Part shown: positions 33,228 through 47,515 of the stretch, piece by piece
Layout of the letters: each line of letters opens with the position of its first letter
Position numbering within the stretch: position 1 is the first letter of the stretch
Source: Triglochin maritima
Lineage: Eukaryota; Streptophyta; Magnoliopsida; Alismatales; Juncaginaceae
NCBI GenBank assembly: GCA_963682175.1
Contig: OY821775.1
Span: 49,882,053 to 49,946,052 of the forward strand
DNA: 64,000 nt
Direction of reading: 5' to 3'
The notes under the pieces: model-generated
Told to the model about the DNA's origin: nothing
The model's database searches: none
What the model saw: only the letters and a program-made list of their open reading frames with translations
Program-made: the position numbers and the translations under genes

Positions 33228-35441
33228 CATGTTGTGAGATCCTAATCCTAATTGAGTTTTATTGATGATTTAGGTAGTGACAAGGAGGAGATGAGATTGG
33301 ACGGCTGAGATCGAGTGAAGTGGATGGATGGTTGGTATTTGATCGGAGAAGATATTTATAGGTGAAGCTCTCTCTCTCTCTCTCTCACGTCTCCCTCACT
33401 TCTCTCTCACGCTCTCTCTCCCTCAGATGTACTCCGGCGTGGAGGTGCCGAGCTCCGGCGTGGCGGAGGCGTGCGTCGGGTATAGGTTGCTCGTGGAGGT
33501 AAGTTGTTGGTTTCTTAACCCTTCCCGCTCGTTTTGGTTCTCTCCCTCCCTCGACCTAACTCATTTTCTGTGGTCGTGGTTGGTTGTTGGACGTTGACGG
33601 AGGTGGAGTCGTGTCTGTGGAGCGTCGAGGAGTTGTGATTGTTGATCGGGCGAGTCGTTCGTCAGTGGATCGTGATTTTGGGAAGAAGTGCACGTGGAGG
33701 CGCCGTCGAGATTCTTCGAAGGTTTCTTCAGACCTTCATGATATGTCAAACTTGTAGTTGTAGCTCACTTTTGTAGTGTGAGTATTTGGAAGTCGACGGT
33801 AGGCCTTCCGGCTCGTCGCAAGCAAACGTGCAGCAGATTTACTGCATGATCGGTCGACCGGTTGGTACAAACGATCGACCGTTCTTAATGAGATTTCTGG
33901 TTCTGCCTCACATCGATCGAACGATGCCCTTGGGGCGGTCGACCGGTTGTGCATTTGAGGCAAGCATGGTGGTTTTCGGTCGAACGTGACCCCTTTGCCG
34001 TTCAACCGTGTGCACTGTTGTAGATTGGTTGGGGGCGTTGACCATCTAAATGGTCGACCGCCTGTATGACTTTGTCCGACCGGTGACTTAAGTTGGATTG
34101 GTGGTTGGTTCGACCGAAGGTGGTTCGGTCGACCGGATTTGTTGTTGAGCGTTTGGGAATTCCCTGGTGGAATTTCGTCGACCGAGAGTGCTCGGGGGTT
34201 CGACCAGATTCGTTGTTGAGAGTTGGGGGAATTTGCTGGTGGAATTCGGTCGACCGAGAGTACTCGGGGGTCCGACCGAATTCGTTGGTGAGAGTGGTGG
34301 ATTTTTTCCTGGTGGCTTTCGGTCGAACGGGTCTCATTTGTCGTTCGACCGATTGGTCGTTTTGTTCGTTAAACCTGAGAGGCGACTTCTAAACGGTCGA
34401 CCGGTCCCTGACTTTGGTTCGACCGAACGAGTGTGGTTGGTGGGAATTGGTCGACTGATGGAGTGCAGGTCGAGGCAATTGCCCTGTGTTTGTGAGATTC
34501 GGTCGACCGGGACTTTTGGTTCGGTCGACCGTTTGTGTCCAGTTATGCACGTTGGAGGTGCAGTTGTTGTGGTTGTCCGTGTAGGGCGAGTTGTGGTGCC
34601 GATGTTCTTCCGGCAAGTGTGGTAGCGAGTACGAGTGTTGCGGTGGTTGGGTGAAAAAGTCCTGGAGCCCCGTAACTGTGTGAGAGTTGTGGTTGGGTGA
34701 AAAAGTCCTGGAACCCCATAACTGTGTGAGAGTTGCGGTTGGGTGAAAGAGTCCTGGAGCCCAGCTAGTCTGTGCGGGGTTGAGTGAAAAAACTCTGGAG
34801 CTCTGTAGTGCGTTCAGGTTGGGTGAAAGAGTCCTGGAGCCTGAGCATGGACCGCGTGACAAGGGTTGGGTGAAAATGTTCTGGAGCCCTTGAACATTTG
34901 GGTTGGGTGAAAAAGCCCTGGAGCCCTTGGTCGTGTCGTGGTAGCTGCGGTTGGGTGAAAAAGCCCTGGAGCCCAGCTTTGCGACGAGTGTGTTGCGGTG
35001 GTTGGGTGAAAAAACCCTGAAGTCCCGTAACGGTGGTGTGTGTTGTAGTTGGGTGAAAAAACCCTGGAGCCCAGTCTGGTTGTGGTGTTTTTTCTGGTTT
35101 GTAGAATTGCATGCTAGAGTGTTTCAGTTCATGCATTGTAGAGTTTGGCATACGGGGTTTGCTTCTGGAAACTCATGCATTATTGCATGTTTGTTTTTCA
35201 GGCCGTGATCGGCGTTAGGTGGGGTGGTGACCGAGGAGAGGAGCGCTGCTACATGATCCTGCTTACTATCATTTGAGGTCGGAGTGATTACTTGTATTTA
35301 TTGTGTAGCTTTTTGAAATACTCGGATATATATACTATATATGTTGGTGCATCTTCTTCCTTATGTTTGAGTAATATCCTCTGTTGATTGTTGTTTAGAA
35401 AATTTTAAATTTTTCCGCTGTGTTGAGAATGTTACACATGT
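33228..35441 (+). mobile_element. Solo LTR 2, CGGTCGACCG-rich family
   Basis: The LTR spans 33233-35436 (2204 bp), begins TGTGAGATCCTAA and ends GAATGTTACA, with CATGT duplicated on both sides (33228-33232 and 35437-35441). No internal retroelement sequence adjoins it. Near 33353 a TATTTATA box precedes a CT microsatellite, a plausible LTR promoter. Bases 33850-34540 hold many CGGTCGACCG palindromes and variants. Bases 34640-35080 hold about ten tandem units of roughly 45 bp containing GGTTGGGTGAAAAAG and CTGGAGCCC. It is the plus-strand counterpart of the LTR at 19281-21524. Confidence 0.88.
34640..35085. repeat. Minisatellite inside solo LTR 2, ~45-bp units
   Basis: About ten units share GGTTGGGTGAAAAAG..CCTGGAGCCC and differ in the linker. 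Open frames through this array are periodic artefacts. No such array is visible in solo LTR 1. Confidence 0.9.
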
Positions 35442-36565
35442 CCTAAAGTTAATGTGTCTTGCTTCACTGCAATCAGGATGGAGGTGTAACAAATCAATGT
35501 GGTTAATTCCAATTTCTCATATGCTTCCAAGAAGAAGAGTTCTACTAATGCACCCAAAAGATTTTGTTTTCATTAACTTTGTTTGTTCAATACATGTTGT
35601 GGGCCTTCTATACACCCTTGATTCCTGGAAATTATTTGGTACGTTTTGTATTCTATTGATCTATTCTTCCCCGTTTTCTCTGTTTGTTCACATGTTCTCA
35701 TTCCTTCATATTTTGAACTTTGCTTCATTTGCTCTTGAATTAAATGTTTATCTTGGTGAATTCGTTTTCTTTTCAGATTCAAAACCCACATTTCACTAAA
35801 AGTAGTACAATTTCCAAATTCTTTTTCTCAGAAAACCTCAGACACATGCTTTTTAATGTTTCACTAGAAAAATGCTGTGGTAGTATCTTGAATGCTTCTC
35901 TTAGGATGGTGGTTTAGTGATTACACCTTCGCATTAGCCAAATAATTGTAGGAAGTTGGTTAATTCAGCTTCACAATTTAATTTGAGGCTTAGATTAACT
36001 TATGAGATGAGTTTTTCCCCTCATACTTCATCTCTTCAGATAACAAATTCTTTTTTTAAAAGACATTTTCATAGTTTCTCTTCACTATGAAATCTTTTGC
36101 TAGGTTCGAGATATATAAGGTACAAGTTAAACCTGTTTGCTTTAAATATTTCATGATTTTTTTGTGTATGTTTTTTCTTCTGCTGCATTTCATATATTTT
36201 TTTGGAAAATATTTTCTGTATTAAATGAGATAAAAGGGAAGACACTTGTAGTTTTTTTCCCTTCATTTTTATGTTGATAGTAATAGAAAAGATAATTAGA
36301 TCAGTATTATTAGCCTGTCTAAGAGATCATAAATTACAAATGCAGCGATTAAAAACCGTTAAATGAATACAAAGTAATACCTTATGAACATAGTTAGATT
36401 GGATGGAAGCCTTCCTGTGATGATGGCTTATATATCTTTCTCATTAAAGAATTACAGTGTAGATCTTAATCTATAAGTAAGAAAGAAAAACAAACATTGC
36501 AGACTGATGATCATAATAATCTTTGTTGAATTGGCTGTACTCCTCCTGTTTCTTACTATCCACTT
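35442..36565. other. Intergenic sequence, 3' side of the SOFL gene
   Basis: No gene is recognised. The two open frames near 35450-35800 lack any family signature and have the composition of the surrounding DNA. The right end should contain the SOFL 3' untranslated region. Confidence 0.45.
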
Positions 36566-37012
36566 CTATTTTTTTCTTGCAACCCCTTTGCCTCCATGGA
36601 AAAAATAAGTTCCAGAATCTTTTCTATGTGAATCAGCTTTACTCCTTTCCTCAGCTTTCTTCTCCTCATTGTTCTTATAAGAACACTTAGAGGAATTGGC
36701 ACTTCCATGTTCCATCCCACTGCCACTGCCACCTTCTTCCTTGCCCTTCGAGTTGCGGTTCTTCCCGACACGCTTTTGGTGACTTGGGGTGCCACTTGAG
36801 GCGTCCGAAGCGAGGGAGTCATTGTCATCTCCTTTTCGGTTATTTCGGTTATTTTTCCCTCCGTTACTATCACCACTGCCATCACTTTGGAAGTCATATA
36901 TCATTTCCTCATCCCCTGAGTTTACTGGGGAGACAAGGTAGTCTGTCCACCCTGATTCAGATGAGCTGCACCCTTCTTCCACACCACTGATTTGTGATTG
37001 TGAGTGATCCAT
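36566..37012 (-). CDS. SOB FIVE-LIKE (SOFL) family protein
   Basis: A single open frame of 148 residues from ATG 37012 to TAG 36566. Two signatures of this plant-only family are present: box A CSSSESGWTDYL (residues 15-26) and box B DSLASDASSGTP (about 65-76). The rest is low-complexity, rich in Ser, Gly, Asn and Lys, with a basic end. SOFL proteins raise active cytokinin levels in Arabidopsis when overexpressed; their biochemical activity is unknown. A TTCATGTCAG acceptor-like sequence just before the ATG may mark the end of a leader intron. The longer upstream frame to 37063 adds residues not seen in the family, so I chose the inner ATG. Confidence 0.85.
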   Translation of the reverse strand: MDHSQSQISGVEEGCSSSESGWTDYLVSPVNSGDEEMIYDFQSDGSGDSNGGKNNRNNRKGDDNDSLASDASSGTPSHQKRVGKNRNSKGKEEGGSGSGMEHGSANSSKCSYKNNEEKKAEERSKADSHRKDSGTYFFHGGKGVARKK

Positions 37013-37568
37013 GCACTGACATGAATTGGAATGAGAGAGACAATTATGGGGAAAAAATAACACAATATATCTTTTGTAGCATCAGTGTTAGTCTTACTCT
37101 TCAATGCGATGCCCACATCATTAAATGAGATTGAATTCACTAATCACTAGGTTCAGTGCTAATGTAGAGAAAATTCCATCTTGTTTCATACTTTTTTAAA
37201 AGTCTATAGCATATGGTCTTGATTGGGATAAACAGCTCACCCCAACACTTATCACAAACTCTTTGGCTTGCATGTTCACAACCAAAAGGCAACTTTTTTT
37301 TAATGCAAAGAGAGAACATGTTTAGGAATTGTAGGATTAGATGAGGGATATGGAAGGTGGGAAGGATTCCTTTCTTATTAACCTCAATTATTGCCTTGTC
37401 ATGCTATGCTCCTTTATTCTTCTACCTACTAGTAGAGGATGTCAATGTCTTTGGTTTTGGTATGGTATCATGGGAATGATAAAACAAATGAATATTATTG
37501 GACCGTTTTTTATGGAAAAAAAATAGTTTCTTGGATTGTTGAGGAACAAAAAAAAGGTTTTGGTGGTG
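37013..37568. other. Intergenic sequence upstream of the SOFL gene
   Basis: It contains the SOFL leader and promoter region. I see no other coding or RNA gene. Confidence 0.4.
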
Positions 37569-37894
37569 GGTTAAGATTAGGGCCGTCTCTGAAAATTTTG
37601 AGGCCTTGTGCGAAAATCAACAACGAGGCTCCTAAATTTGAAAAAAAATGTCCTCCTAGTTTAAATAATAAAAAAATTACTAACTTAATGCAATATTAAT
37701 AAAAAAAAATTGTCCTCTTAGCAATATTTGAGACAAATTTATCAATGTTTATGTGTTATTTATGTGTTAACACTAATTTTCTTTGCAACCCAATAAGTCC
37801 ATGTACATAATTTTTTTTTTTGAGACCCCTTTAAAATGAAGCCCAGAGCAGGAGCTCACCCTGCTCCTGCTATTGGGTCGGGCCTGGTTAAGAT
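37569..37894. mobile_element. hAT-type MITE
   Basis: An element of about 308 bp (about 37578-37885) is flanked by the shared sequence GGTTAAGAT (37569-37577 and 37886-37894), which contains an 8-bp duplication. The ends, AGGGCCGTCTC and the inverted AGGCCCGACCC, are imperfect inverted repeats. It carries no coding capacity. Confidence 0.65.
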
Positions 37895-40442
37895 CTTTGT
37901 TTGGGAAAGAATCATTTGTGAACTTAACATGACAATTTTGGTGCTCTGGCTGTATTTATCATTCTTTGAAGTGAATTAGTTTTTTGAATTAAGATAATCA
38001 TGCTATGACTCACAACATGATTTCAAAGTGACACCCAAGTTTTCTTCTTATGGGATTACAAAATATGGACGTATAAGTCCGCCGCATAATAACAAATTTC
38101 CCTAGTAGCTTGTTCAGTGTTGGGAACAACCTTGGCTCTGCCCACATGGGTGGTTGGTGCTTTGTGTTACTGTCTTCATGGAAACTTGTCTTGCTAAATA
38201 TTTAAATGTTGTTGTGCACTTGTGCCCTCAATCTAGGCTGTCCTATCAATAGTTGACCAAATCAATGAAGGCTTCTCCATGTTCACCTTTTCTGTTAAAA
38301 AATAAATAAATCTGCATGTTGTGGTATCTTCTTATTCCTTAAGTAAGCTAATGTTTAACATTCTTTTCTGGGAATGTCTGCTTGATCCTGATTGACTCTC
38401 AACTTGAGAAATTTCTTCAAGTGGAGGTTTCCATGTTATGTATTTCCATTTTTAATGGCATATGGTGAATATTTTGCTCCAATAAAACAATATATCACTT
38501 TGTTTGAAAAAAATGAAAATCTCATAAACTATCCATAAGAGATCAAAATGCAGCAATTGTCAGAAATAAATTAAAGGGGAGGGATATATAAAACCAGAAG
38601 ATTTATTTCTATTTTCTGAAGTACAATTGCTGAAGAACTCTAAAAGCAAAAGTTATTTTCTGTTGCTCAAACTCTGCATTCCTCGAAATAAGGATACAAA
38701 CCAACAAGATGAAGGAGAGACACATCCATTAAAAAAGCCCAGTAAAATACAAAATAAAATTGAATTAAAAAACTAATACCTGTGTTTAGAAAAGATTGAT
38801 GAAGCAGCAGAGTTTAGAAGAGTTAGGCGTCATTTGATTGATGCCTGCTTAAGGAAAGAAGCAATATTGTGTGTGTTTTATCAGTCTCTCTCTATTCCAG
38901 TTGTTCACATATTTATACTAATCTGTGGAGCATCTCCTCCACCCTAATCTTAGTTGTAAGTTTGGTTTGTTGGGACAATGGGCCCTACAAGTCCTTCTCA
39001 TTCACATCCTGTAATTTTCTTGTGCATTGGCATGCCACCTTAACTTCTTGTCATCTTCTGAACTCTTGAGAGAGATGTGTTGAATTGTTTTTTCAGTTGG
39101 TAGGGTATGAAACTTACTATTAGTTGGTTTGTTTTTCCCAAACTGCTTCTGTTCAGGTAAATTTGTTTTGAGAATTTTGGACAATGGAATTTCAAATTTT
39201 GTGCTTAATTCAGTTAAGAACATAGATTGCCATTATTCATTGATTATGTTCTCTTTAGGGCATTATTGAGCACTGCTAGCATGCAACTTGTTCTTTTATA
39301 ATGATTTAATGGGATCATATAAGCTCAAATCTTCAAAAGGGCTGGTTCTGCCAAATTAATTCATCATTAATTATTTTTACTTTATTACTTTTTCCCATTT
39401 TTGAAGCAGATATTTTGCATTTTGCTGGTACTGTAATGGTTTCAATGTGTCCATTTGATAACTCTTGATTTTATGTGGGTCAATTATGCACTCAGAAAGC
39501 ATGGCACATTTCATTTGTTAGTTATTTCGGAAACATTTGATTTGTGGAAAAAAGTGATGCATGAACATTGGAAGAACATTGTGCGGCCCATTTGAACGTA
39601 AGACGGGGAACATCAAGATAACGATGCTTGCCGAAAGTCGAAGAAAACATTTTGCTTAGAACTTAATATATTAGAAGTTGGCAATTAGCTAGGACAAGTA
39701 TTCATTTGTCTCATAGTTAACTTTAAGATTGAGATTTGATGGAGGTCTGTTCTATGATTAATTACCTTCTAATGTAGTAATTGTCATGGTGTTGAAGTGG
39801 TAGTTCTGTTTTCTTAAGTTTTTACTCGATCAATTCGACTGCATTTTGTCTGAACTGATAAGTGACCATTCAGATGATTTGTATCAATGAGTCGCTCTCT
39901 TTACATTTTCTACTTGTTTTGTTCAAGTTGTTAGGAATTGACCAGCAATAGATATTATGATCCAAAAATGTGTCAATCTGATTTGGATGGGAGACAAGAA
40001 AACTGTAATTCTTCAAAACAAGAATACTGAATCTGACAGATTAAGACTAAGTTAGTTGGCAGAGTTTTAATTTTTAGGATAGACAAGATGTGACTTGAAT
40101 ATGCTCGGGTCGTATTGGTGATTAGTTGGAAAGAAAGTGTATTTATTTGAAAAAGAGAAGAAATATACAACTTGAAGTTTGCCTAAAAATCACTAGTTTT
40201 GATGTAAGAGAGCAACTAACTAATGTTACCCCAACCCAACCAACAAATGTGGTCTCAGCTTGGTCACCATGTCTTCTTTTTTTAATTTCTTTTGTTCAAA
40301 AACTTCATTAGGGAAATTTCTGAAAATCCTTACTTCCAAGCTATGCTCCGGAACATGACCTGAACATCATGTGAAATTTCTAGGGATGTCCCTGAAAGAA
40401 ACTTCTTTATTGGTGAGGATCAGCATTAATTCATACTATTTT
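37895..40442. other. Intergenic sequence
   Basis: About 2.5 kb of AT-rich DNA without a convincing gene. Open frames here are short, with codon use indistinguishable from background. A leader exon of the SOFL gene could lie in it but cannot be located from sequence. Confidence 0.4.
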
Positions 40443-41060
40443 AAGGGAACACTACTTAAATCGTTCTAATAATTACCATTTTGTCATTCACAATTCATTT
40501 ATTACATCGTCCCGTCTCTTAAAATAAGGTTTCTACCTATGTTTTCCTCATTTTCCCAGTACCAACACCACGAAAATGTCTGGCGAAACGTCTGGATTCG
40601 GTGCAGTAAACCCAGCAAAAAAAAGCGGGTCAAACGTCTAGGTAAAACGCCCATTGTGGGGGATCCACCCTATTATTACAGTGAAGTGTGAGTGAATTGG
40701 GTTTAATCCACCATATTATTACAGTGATTTTTTTAAGTCAAGAAGTTTTATCAAACACCACCTCGACATGTCGTTTGGATCTTGAAATTGTTGGATCTGA
40801 ATTTTTTTGAATATTCATCACTTGCAAAAAATCTTATTGTAATTCAACCCGTATAATTATCAATTAATACCAATTTTTTTATAAGATAACCTGAAATGAT
40901 TTGAGATAACACACTGTATATTTTTTAATTTTTTAATTTAAAAAAATATGGACTTTTGCAACATACGCCTCCCACATGGAAGAGACGTCTGACTGATACA
41001 CCTCCCACATGGGAGGGGACGTTTGGCTGAGACACCTCTCTCATGGTCTAAACAAGATTT
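40443..41060 (+). mobile_element. Relic of a MULE related to the one at 26.3-32.8 kb
   Basis: Bases from 40446 (GGGAAC...ACTACTTAAATCG) to about 40660 match the transposase-side terminus of the complete MULE read inward. They include the conserved CATCGTCCCGTCTCT, the CAACACCACGAAAATGTCTGGCGA start region (ATG near 40576) and downstream GACGTCT/CCCACATGG palindromes near 40965-41045. About 17 bp of the TIR are missing. No second terminus or protein-coding body is seen, so it is an internally deleted or truncated copy. Confidence 0.7.
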
Positions 41061-42428
41061 TGATAGATAACGTAGACGATACAAGATATATGACCGCATC
41101 AAAAAAAGTTTGTAATATATGACCAGGTCGGGAAATAAGGTTTGTAATATATGACCATATCAAATTTAAGGATATATTCAGTACAAGTAAAAATATAATC
41201 TTAACGTATTATTAATAACGATGGTCTTTTTGTTTTTGAAAACTTGCTCAAATAATTTGCTTAAAAAGAAGTTGTATGAAGATAGAAAAGAAAACGTACT
41301 TGGGGTCGTTTAAACCCAATTCACTCACACTTCCCCCCAACCACAAATCAAACCAACATCTGGGATGCCCACCGCTTGAGTGCTTGACGCGGGGTGTCCC
41401 AAGCAAATACTTATAGTATAAATACAACACAACTGGGATTTCCAAACGACACAAAAAAACACATCTCGACTACATGATATAAACATCAAAATAACTCAGG
41501 CATGTCTTTAACATCAGATCCTATTCTCAAACATTAATATTCAAAACAACTCTCATGTGTATGAATTTACATTTTACAAACATTGTGATTAGTTAGTTGA
41601 AGTTAATATAACATGTTGAGTGGTTTTAGGCTTTTATGGATGATTGGAAAGCATGTTGTGACCACGAACAGAAGGGAAGTATTACGGAGTTGTGCGGTGA
41701 CAGTCGCACACGCCCGCACAGCACTGTGCGCACGCGCATATATATGCACACACAGTCAACTATTCTGCGCGCGAGACAACATCGACTGGTTTCGTCCTGC
41801 CTCGGGCTCGTCAGGGAAGCGACTTCAGCTCCCAACCAGCTCTACGCTCCCAACTGCATATAAGTGCAGTCCCGTAGGCACTCACCTTCGAGTTGAAGTC
41901 TCTCCCCCATATAGCATCTATGCTCATATGACCACCCGATGTTCCCCAAACAGTCTGTCACGCCTCAACACCCCCTGACGGAAGACTTTAAGGGTGTGAC
42001 AGCAAGGATGTTCATGAATCAATCATTACACTCACATTGCTAATTAATAAATGAGTTGTTTGTAATATCAATGCATGACTTGCATTCATTTCGTATGACT
42101 TAATATGATCGACAACAAAACACCAATGACAAATAACGAATCCCGTGAGAACCAAACCAGCTCATAAAACTGAAAAACACCAGATGATAAAAGGACTGAA
42201 ATCGAACAGAGAAACAACACGGGGGCATAAAACACGAAAACTTCATAACCATAATGCTCGTCTCAAACTACAATAATCAACATAATTGAACTGTCTCAGA
42301 AGCTTCAATTTGCTCGTTATGGGGAGTCATAAGAACAAAGAACTCAAAACTTGAATAAAGGAAAACAAATAACTCAAAACTCTCCAGCAACCCTATACTA
42401 CTTCTGATGATCTCATTTGCAACCTTGA
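41061..42428. other. Intergenic sequence with a possible LTR fragment
   Basis: A GC-richer block from about 41640 to 42001 ends, read on the minus strand, with TGTCACACCCTTAAAG, a common start of gypsy-type LTRs. The other end and a target duplication were not found. The last few hundred bases should be the 3' untranslated region of the first RPL19 gene. Confidence 0.4.
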
Positions 42429-44445
<2,017 letters not shown>

Positions 44446-44492
44446 CTTCGGAGGTGAGGAGAGGAGAGGAGAGACGGCGACGATGGACGAGG

Positions 44493-44502
44493 ATTAGGGT
44501 TT
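44493..44502 (-). promoter_or_regulatory. Telo-box upstream of RPL19 copy 1
   Basis: ATTAGGGTTT (AAACCCTAAT on the gene strand), about 50 bases before the ATG. The AAACCCTAA motif is a known promoter or leader element of plant translation-machinery genes. Confidence 0.6.
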
Positions 44503-45400
44503 CGCGAAATATCCACCCGAATTCTATTAAATTATATAACTTTGAATCTTAGATTAGATGGATGAATTTTGTAATCGGGTACAATTTTTTCCAACTAAGG
44601 TTTATCCGTTTGTAATCGGGTAGGTGGTAATCCGCATAAAATAATCTGATTCCCATCTGTCATAATTATTTGTAAATAGCAAATTAACCATCCCAGTATC
44701 TTTCGATTTTTATTTTTATCTCTGGTTCCTTTCTCCATCTTATCACACTCAAAACTCAATAATTTCCTCTACCAATAAGAACAACAACAAAAAACTCCTT
44801 TTGTTTATGATGCGAATTACAATAATTAATAGAATTGAATGAGTCATGTATAACCTAATAAACTTATAACAATTAGAAATAATATTGTAAATAGCCAGAA
44901 CCCTAACAAAGGAATAATGAAAAATATTCCTATTTGGAAACTTATTTTTTATTTCAAAATCTGCTAAAATTTAAAATTAAGCATTAAACTAAAATATAAA
45001 TTAGGTTTTATATAGATTTACTCATATCTGTTTACCCGGTTATCCGACTTGTCGGGTTCGAAAATAGGTCAAAAAATCTTGACCGCTTAGAATTCTCAAC
45101 ACCTACACCCAACCTATAAAAAGTTCGGGTACATGTCTACTCCTTATCCTTACTCGAACACCCTCATTACCCATATAATTTTTTAATATATATAAGGGAA
45201 TCGAACCCGCTGGTATCCCAAAGAGTCTTGTTGGTATATGTCATGTTCTATAAGAGCACCTTAGGAGGCCTGGTACTTTTAAGCTGTAATTATAACTTGT
45301 ATAATGTGTACAAATTTTGTTTGTAATATATTAAAAGTTTTTTTCTACTAGAAGTTGAATTTCTTTATGTTGATGATCGTTTTGTATTTCTTATAATGTT

Positions 45401-45505
45401 TTTAGATGTCTAAACATAAATTATTAGTACATTATGCACGTTATGCCTACAATAAATACCTAAAACGTGCATAATGTACTAATAATTTATGTTTAGACAT
45501 CTAAA
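45401..45505. repeat. Perfect 42-bp inverted repeat with 21-nt loop
   Basis: Bases 45401-45442 are exactly reverse-complementary to 45464-45505, separated by 21 bases. A transcript would fold into a long perfect hairpin. No target duplication or known element terminus was recognised. Confidence 0.9.
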
Positions 45506-47214
45506 GTTTAGACGTTATGCCTGAATACCCTATTACTCACCCCATGCCCAATTACTAAGCTGGTCTGGGTTGAGTATAATTTTTTTGAGTCAGATATGTA
45601 CTTGCAGCTTTACTCGTCTACCTAGAAGGGTGGGGTAGGGGTATGGTCATACCTACCCCTTATCCAACACGACTAGAAGCTCAGATATATCAAAGATCTA
45701 CGAGTCAAAATTCACAGGGTTTGTGAGTGGAAAATAAAAGGGAAAAAATAATTTCTATTTCACAAGAACTTTTAAGGGTGTTGGTGTCAATTCTAGAGAA
45801 GAAAATATATTCCTTTTGTTTCCCTTTAAGATTTTGAATGTATGGCAAAAGCTTTTTTTCTTTCTGTTTCTCATGTCCTCTGTAGGAATATAATTATACT
45901 GAGGGATCTTGCACAAATGTTATGAATCATGTATAAATCTGTAAAATGACTTGACAATTATATATTAACTACATACTATTTACCAAAATACAAATACCAA
46001 CAATAGTTTGTAACACAAAAAACAAAAATTACATAATTATCTTTTAATACTCATAATAATAATAATAATAAAATTACATGCATTAACAATATGAGGCATA
46101 TTTGGCATGTTTTCTGTTATATAATTTCGTTCGTACAAAAATATTAGTGATCTAGAAGATATATTGGTGATTTGCTTAAAGTTTTTTACTAATTAGTTGA
46201 ATGATACTGAAAATACTAATTGAGGTTCTCAAATAGAAACACATCGAATTTATCTCGTCGACAAAAGAAAGAAACACATTCTAAGTTAATTCGCATTGCA
46301 TTGTTTAGAATACTATTGTTCATTTTCTTACCATAATTCTCTAGTACTGTTCATTTTCTTACCATAATTCTCTAGAAAACTATACCATTTTTAAATCTAA
46401 ATATTTCCCAACGCAATCCTAGTTGTCTATAAATCATCTCTGTCACAAAGCATTCTCATCTTAATTTTCTTTCAATTGAACTAAATATACGTGCTTTGGA
46501 GATAGCAAGTTGACAACAGTTACATTCATAAAATTAAAATGTGTATCGAAATTAAAAATTACTAAATCTAAATTCTATACATCCATAATAACAGTTAAAT
46601 TCGTTATTTTATCATACAAATACGAGTAGTGCATTGTTGTTTACCATTTTTCATTTATAGCTTTTACAAAGTCTTGTTATTTTGGTTGATTTAGATAATT
46701 GTTCAAAATATAATAAAACTTACACAATTATTTAACAGAAAAATGATGATGCGATGTATTTACATATTTTTATTTAAATTAAAAAATTAATTAAAATTTT
46801 ACAAGCCATTTGTGTATGTGAGATAAAATAGTGATTTAAAATTCAAATTAATACTAAAAACACTGACATATATTGTATTTAACATATTGGTGCGACTTAC
46901 CGGAAAAAATCAATATTTTCTTTTTAAATTCTAAATAATAATAAATAAAGCATAATAATAGAAAAATAATTGTCGCGTTAGATAATATAAACTTAGAATT
47001 ATAATTTAAGAAAATATATACATATATATAATGCATTATATAATTTGTTTTAAAATATATTTCATTTTAAAAATTGAAATCATGTGTAACTAACTACACA
47101 AAAATGTTAAACATAATAACGTAGTTGTCACGTTATTATATAAATTATACTAAATGTTAATAGGTAAATTGATAGTAATGCTTATTATTTTTAAAAATTG
47201 TTGTCTTGTAGATA

Positions 47215-47515
47215 TAATCACATATCTAGTAAAATATTCCAACCTTTAACCACAAAACCTCCAAAATTTTAAAATATGATTCTTAAACCCATTAAAATTC
47301 CACATTTACACCAAGATTTGAACTCAACACTTCAAATATGATCTCAAAAACCGAAAAAATACTTAAAAGACATGACATTTCCACTCAAACACTACTAAAA
47401 CACTAAAAAGCAGAGATTTTTAAGTATGTTTCGGAGGTTTCAATGACACCATCTTCGAAGGACCGGCGACGACGGTGGACGAGGATTTGCTTAGGGTTTT
47501 AGAGATGAGTATTTA
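47215..47515 (-). pseudogene. Decayed RPL19 exon 1 / leader relic
   Basis: Bases 47435-47510 align with the start region of the RPL19 genes: GACACCATCTTCG around the reversed start codon, CGGCGACGA, GTGGACGAGGATT and an AGGGTTTT element, all in the same order as at 44430-44505. The preceding 200 bases resemble RPL19 intron 1 (ACCTCCAAA.., ATTCCACAT.., CTCAAAAAC). The coding part of exon 1 is deleted or unrecognisable. Confidence 0.65.

Larger units (their letters stand above)
44446..47214. other. Intergenic sequence
   Basis: Begins with the RPL19 copy 1 leader and promoter; the rest is AT-rich and non-coding. It contains the perfect 42-bp inverted repeat at 45401-45505. No other gene or RNA is recognised. 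Confidence 0.4.

Noticed and set aside
34389..35151. Minus-strand frames with repeated GFFTQP/GFFHPT peptides
   Set aside because: Periodic translation of the 45-bp minisatellite in solo LTR 2; not a repeat protein gene.
33228..35441. Idea that 33.2-35.4 kb is a gene with a TATA box and CT-rich leader
   Set aside because: Exact CATGT duplication, TG..CA ends and two relatives show it is an LTR; the TATA box belongs to the LTR promoter.
41613..41978. 121-residue frame in a GC-richer block
   Set aside because: No domain; the block resembles part of an LTR with a TGTCACACCC terminus.
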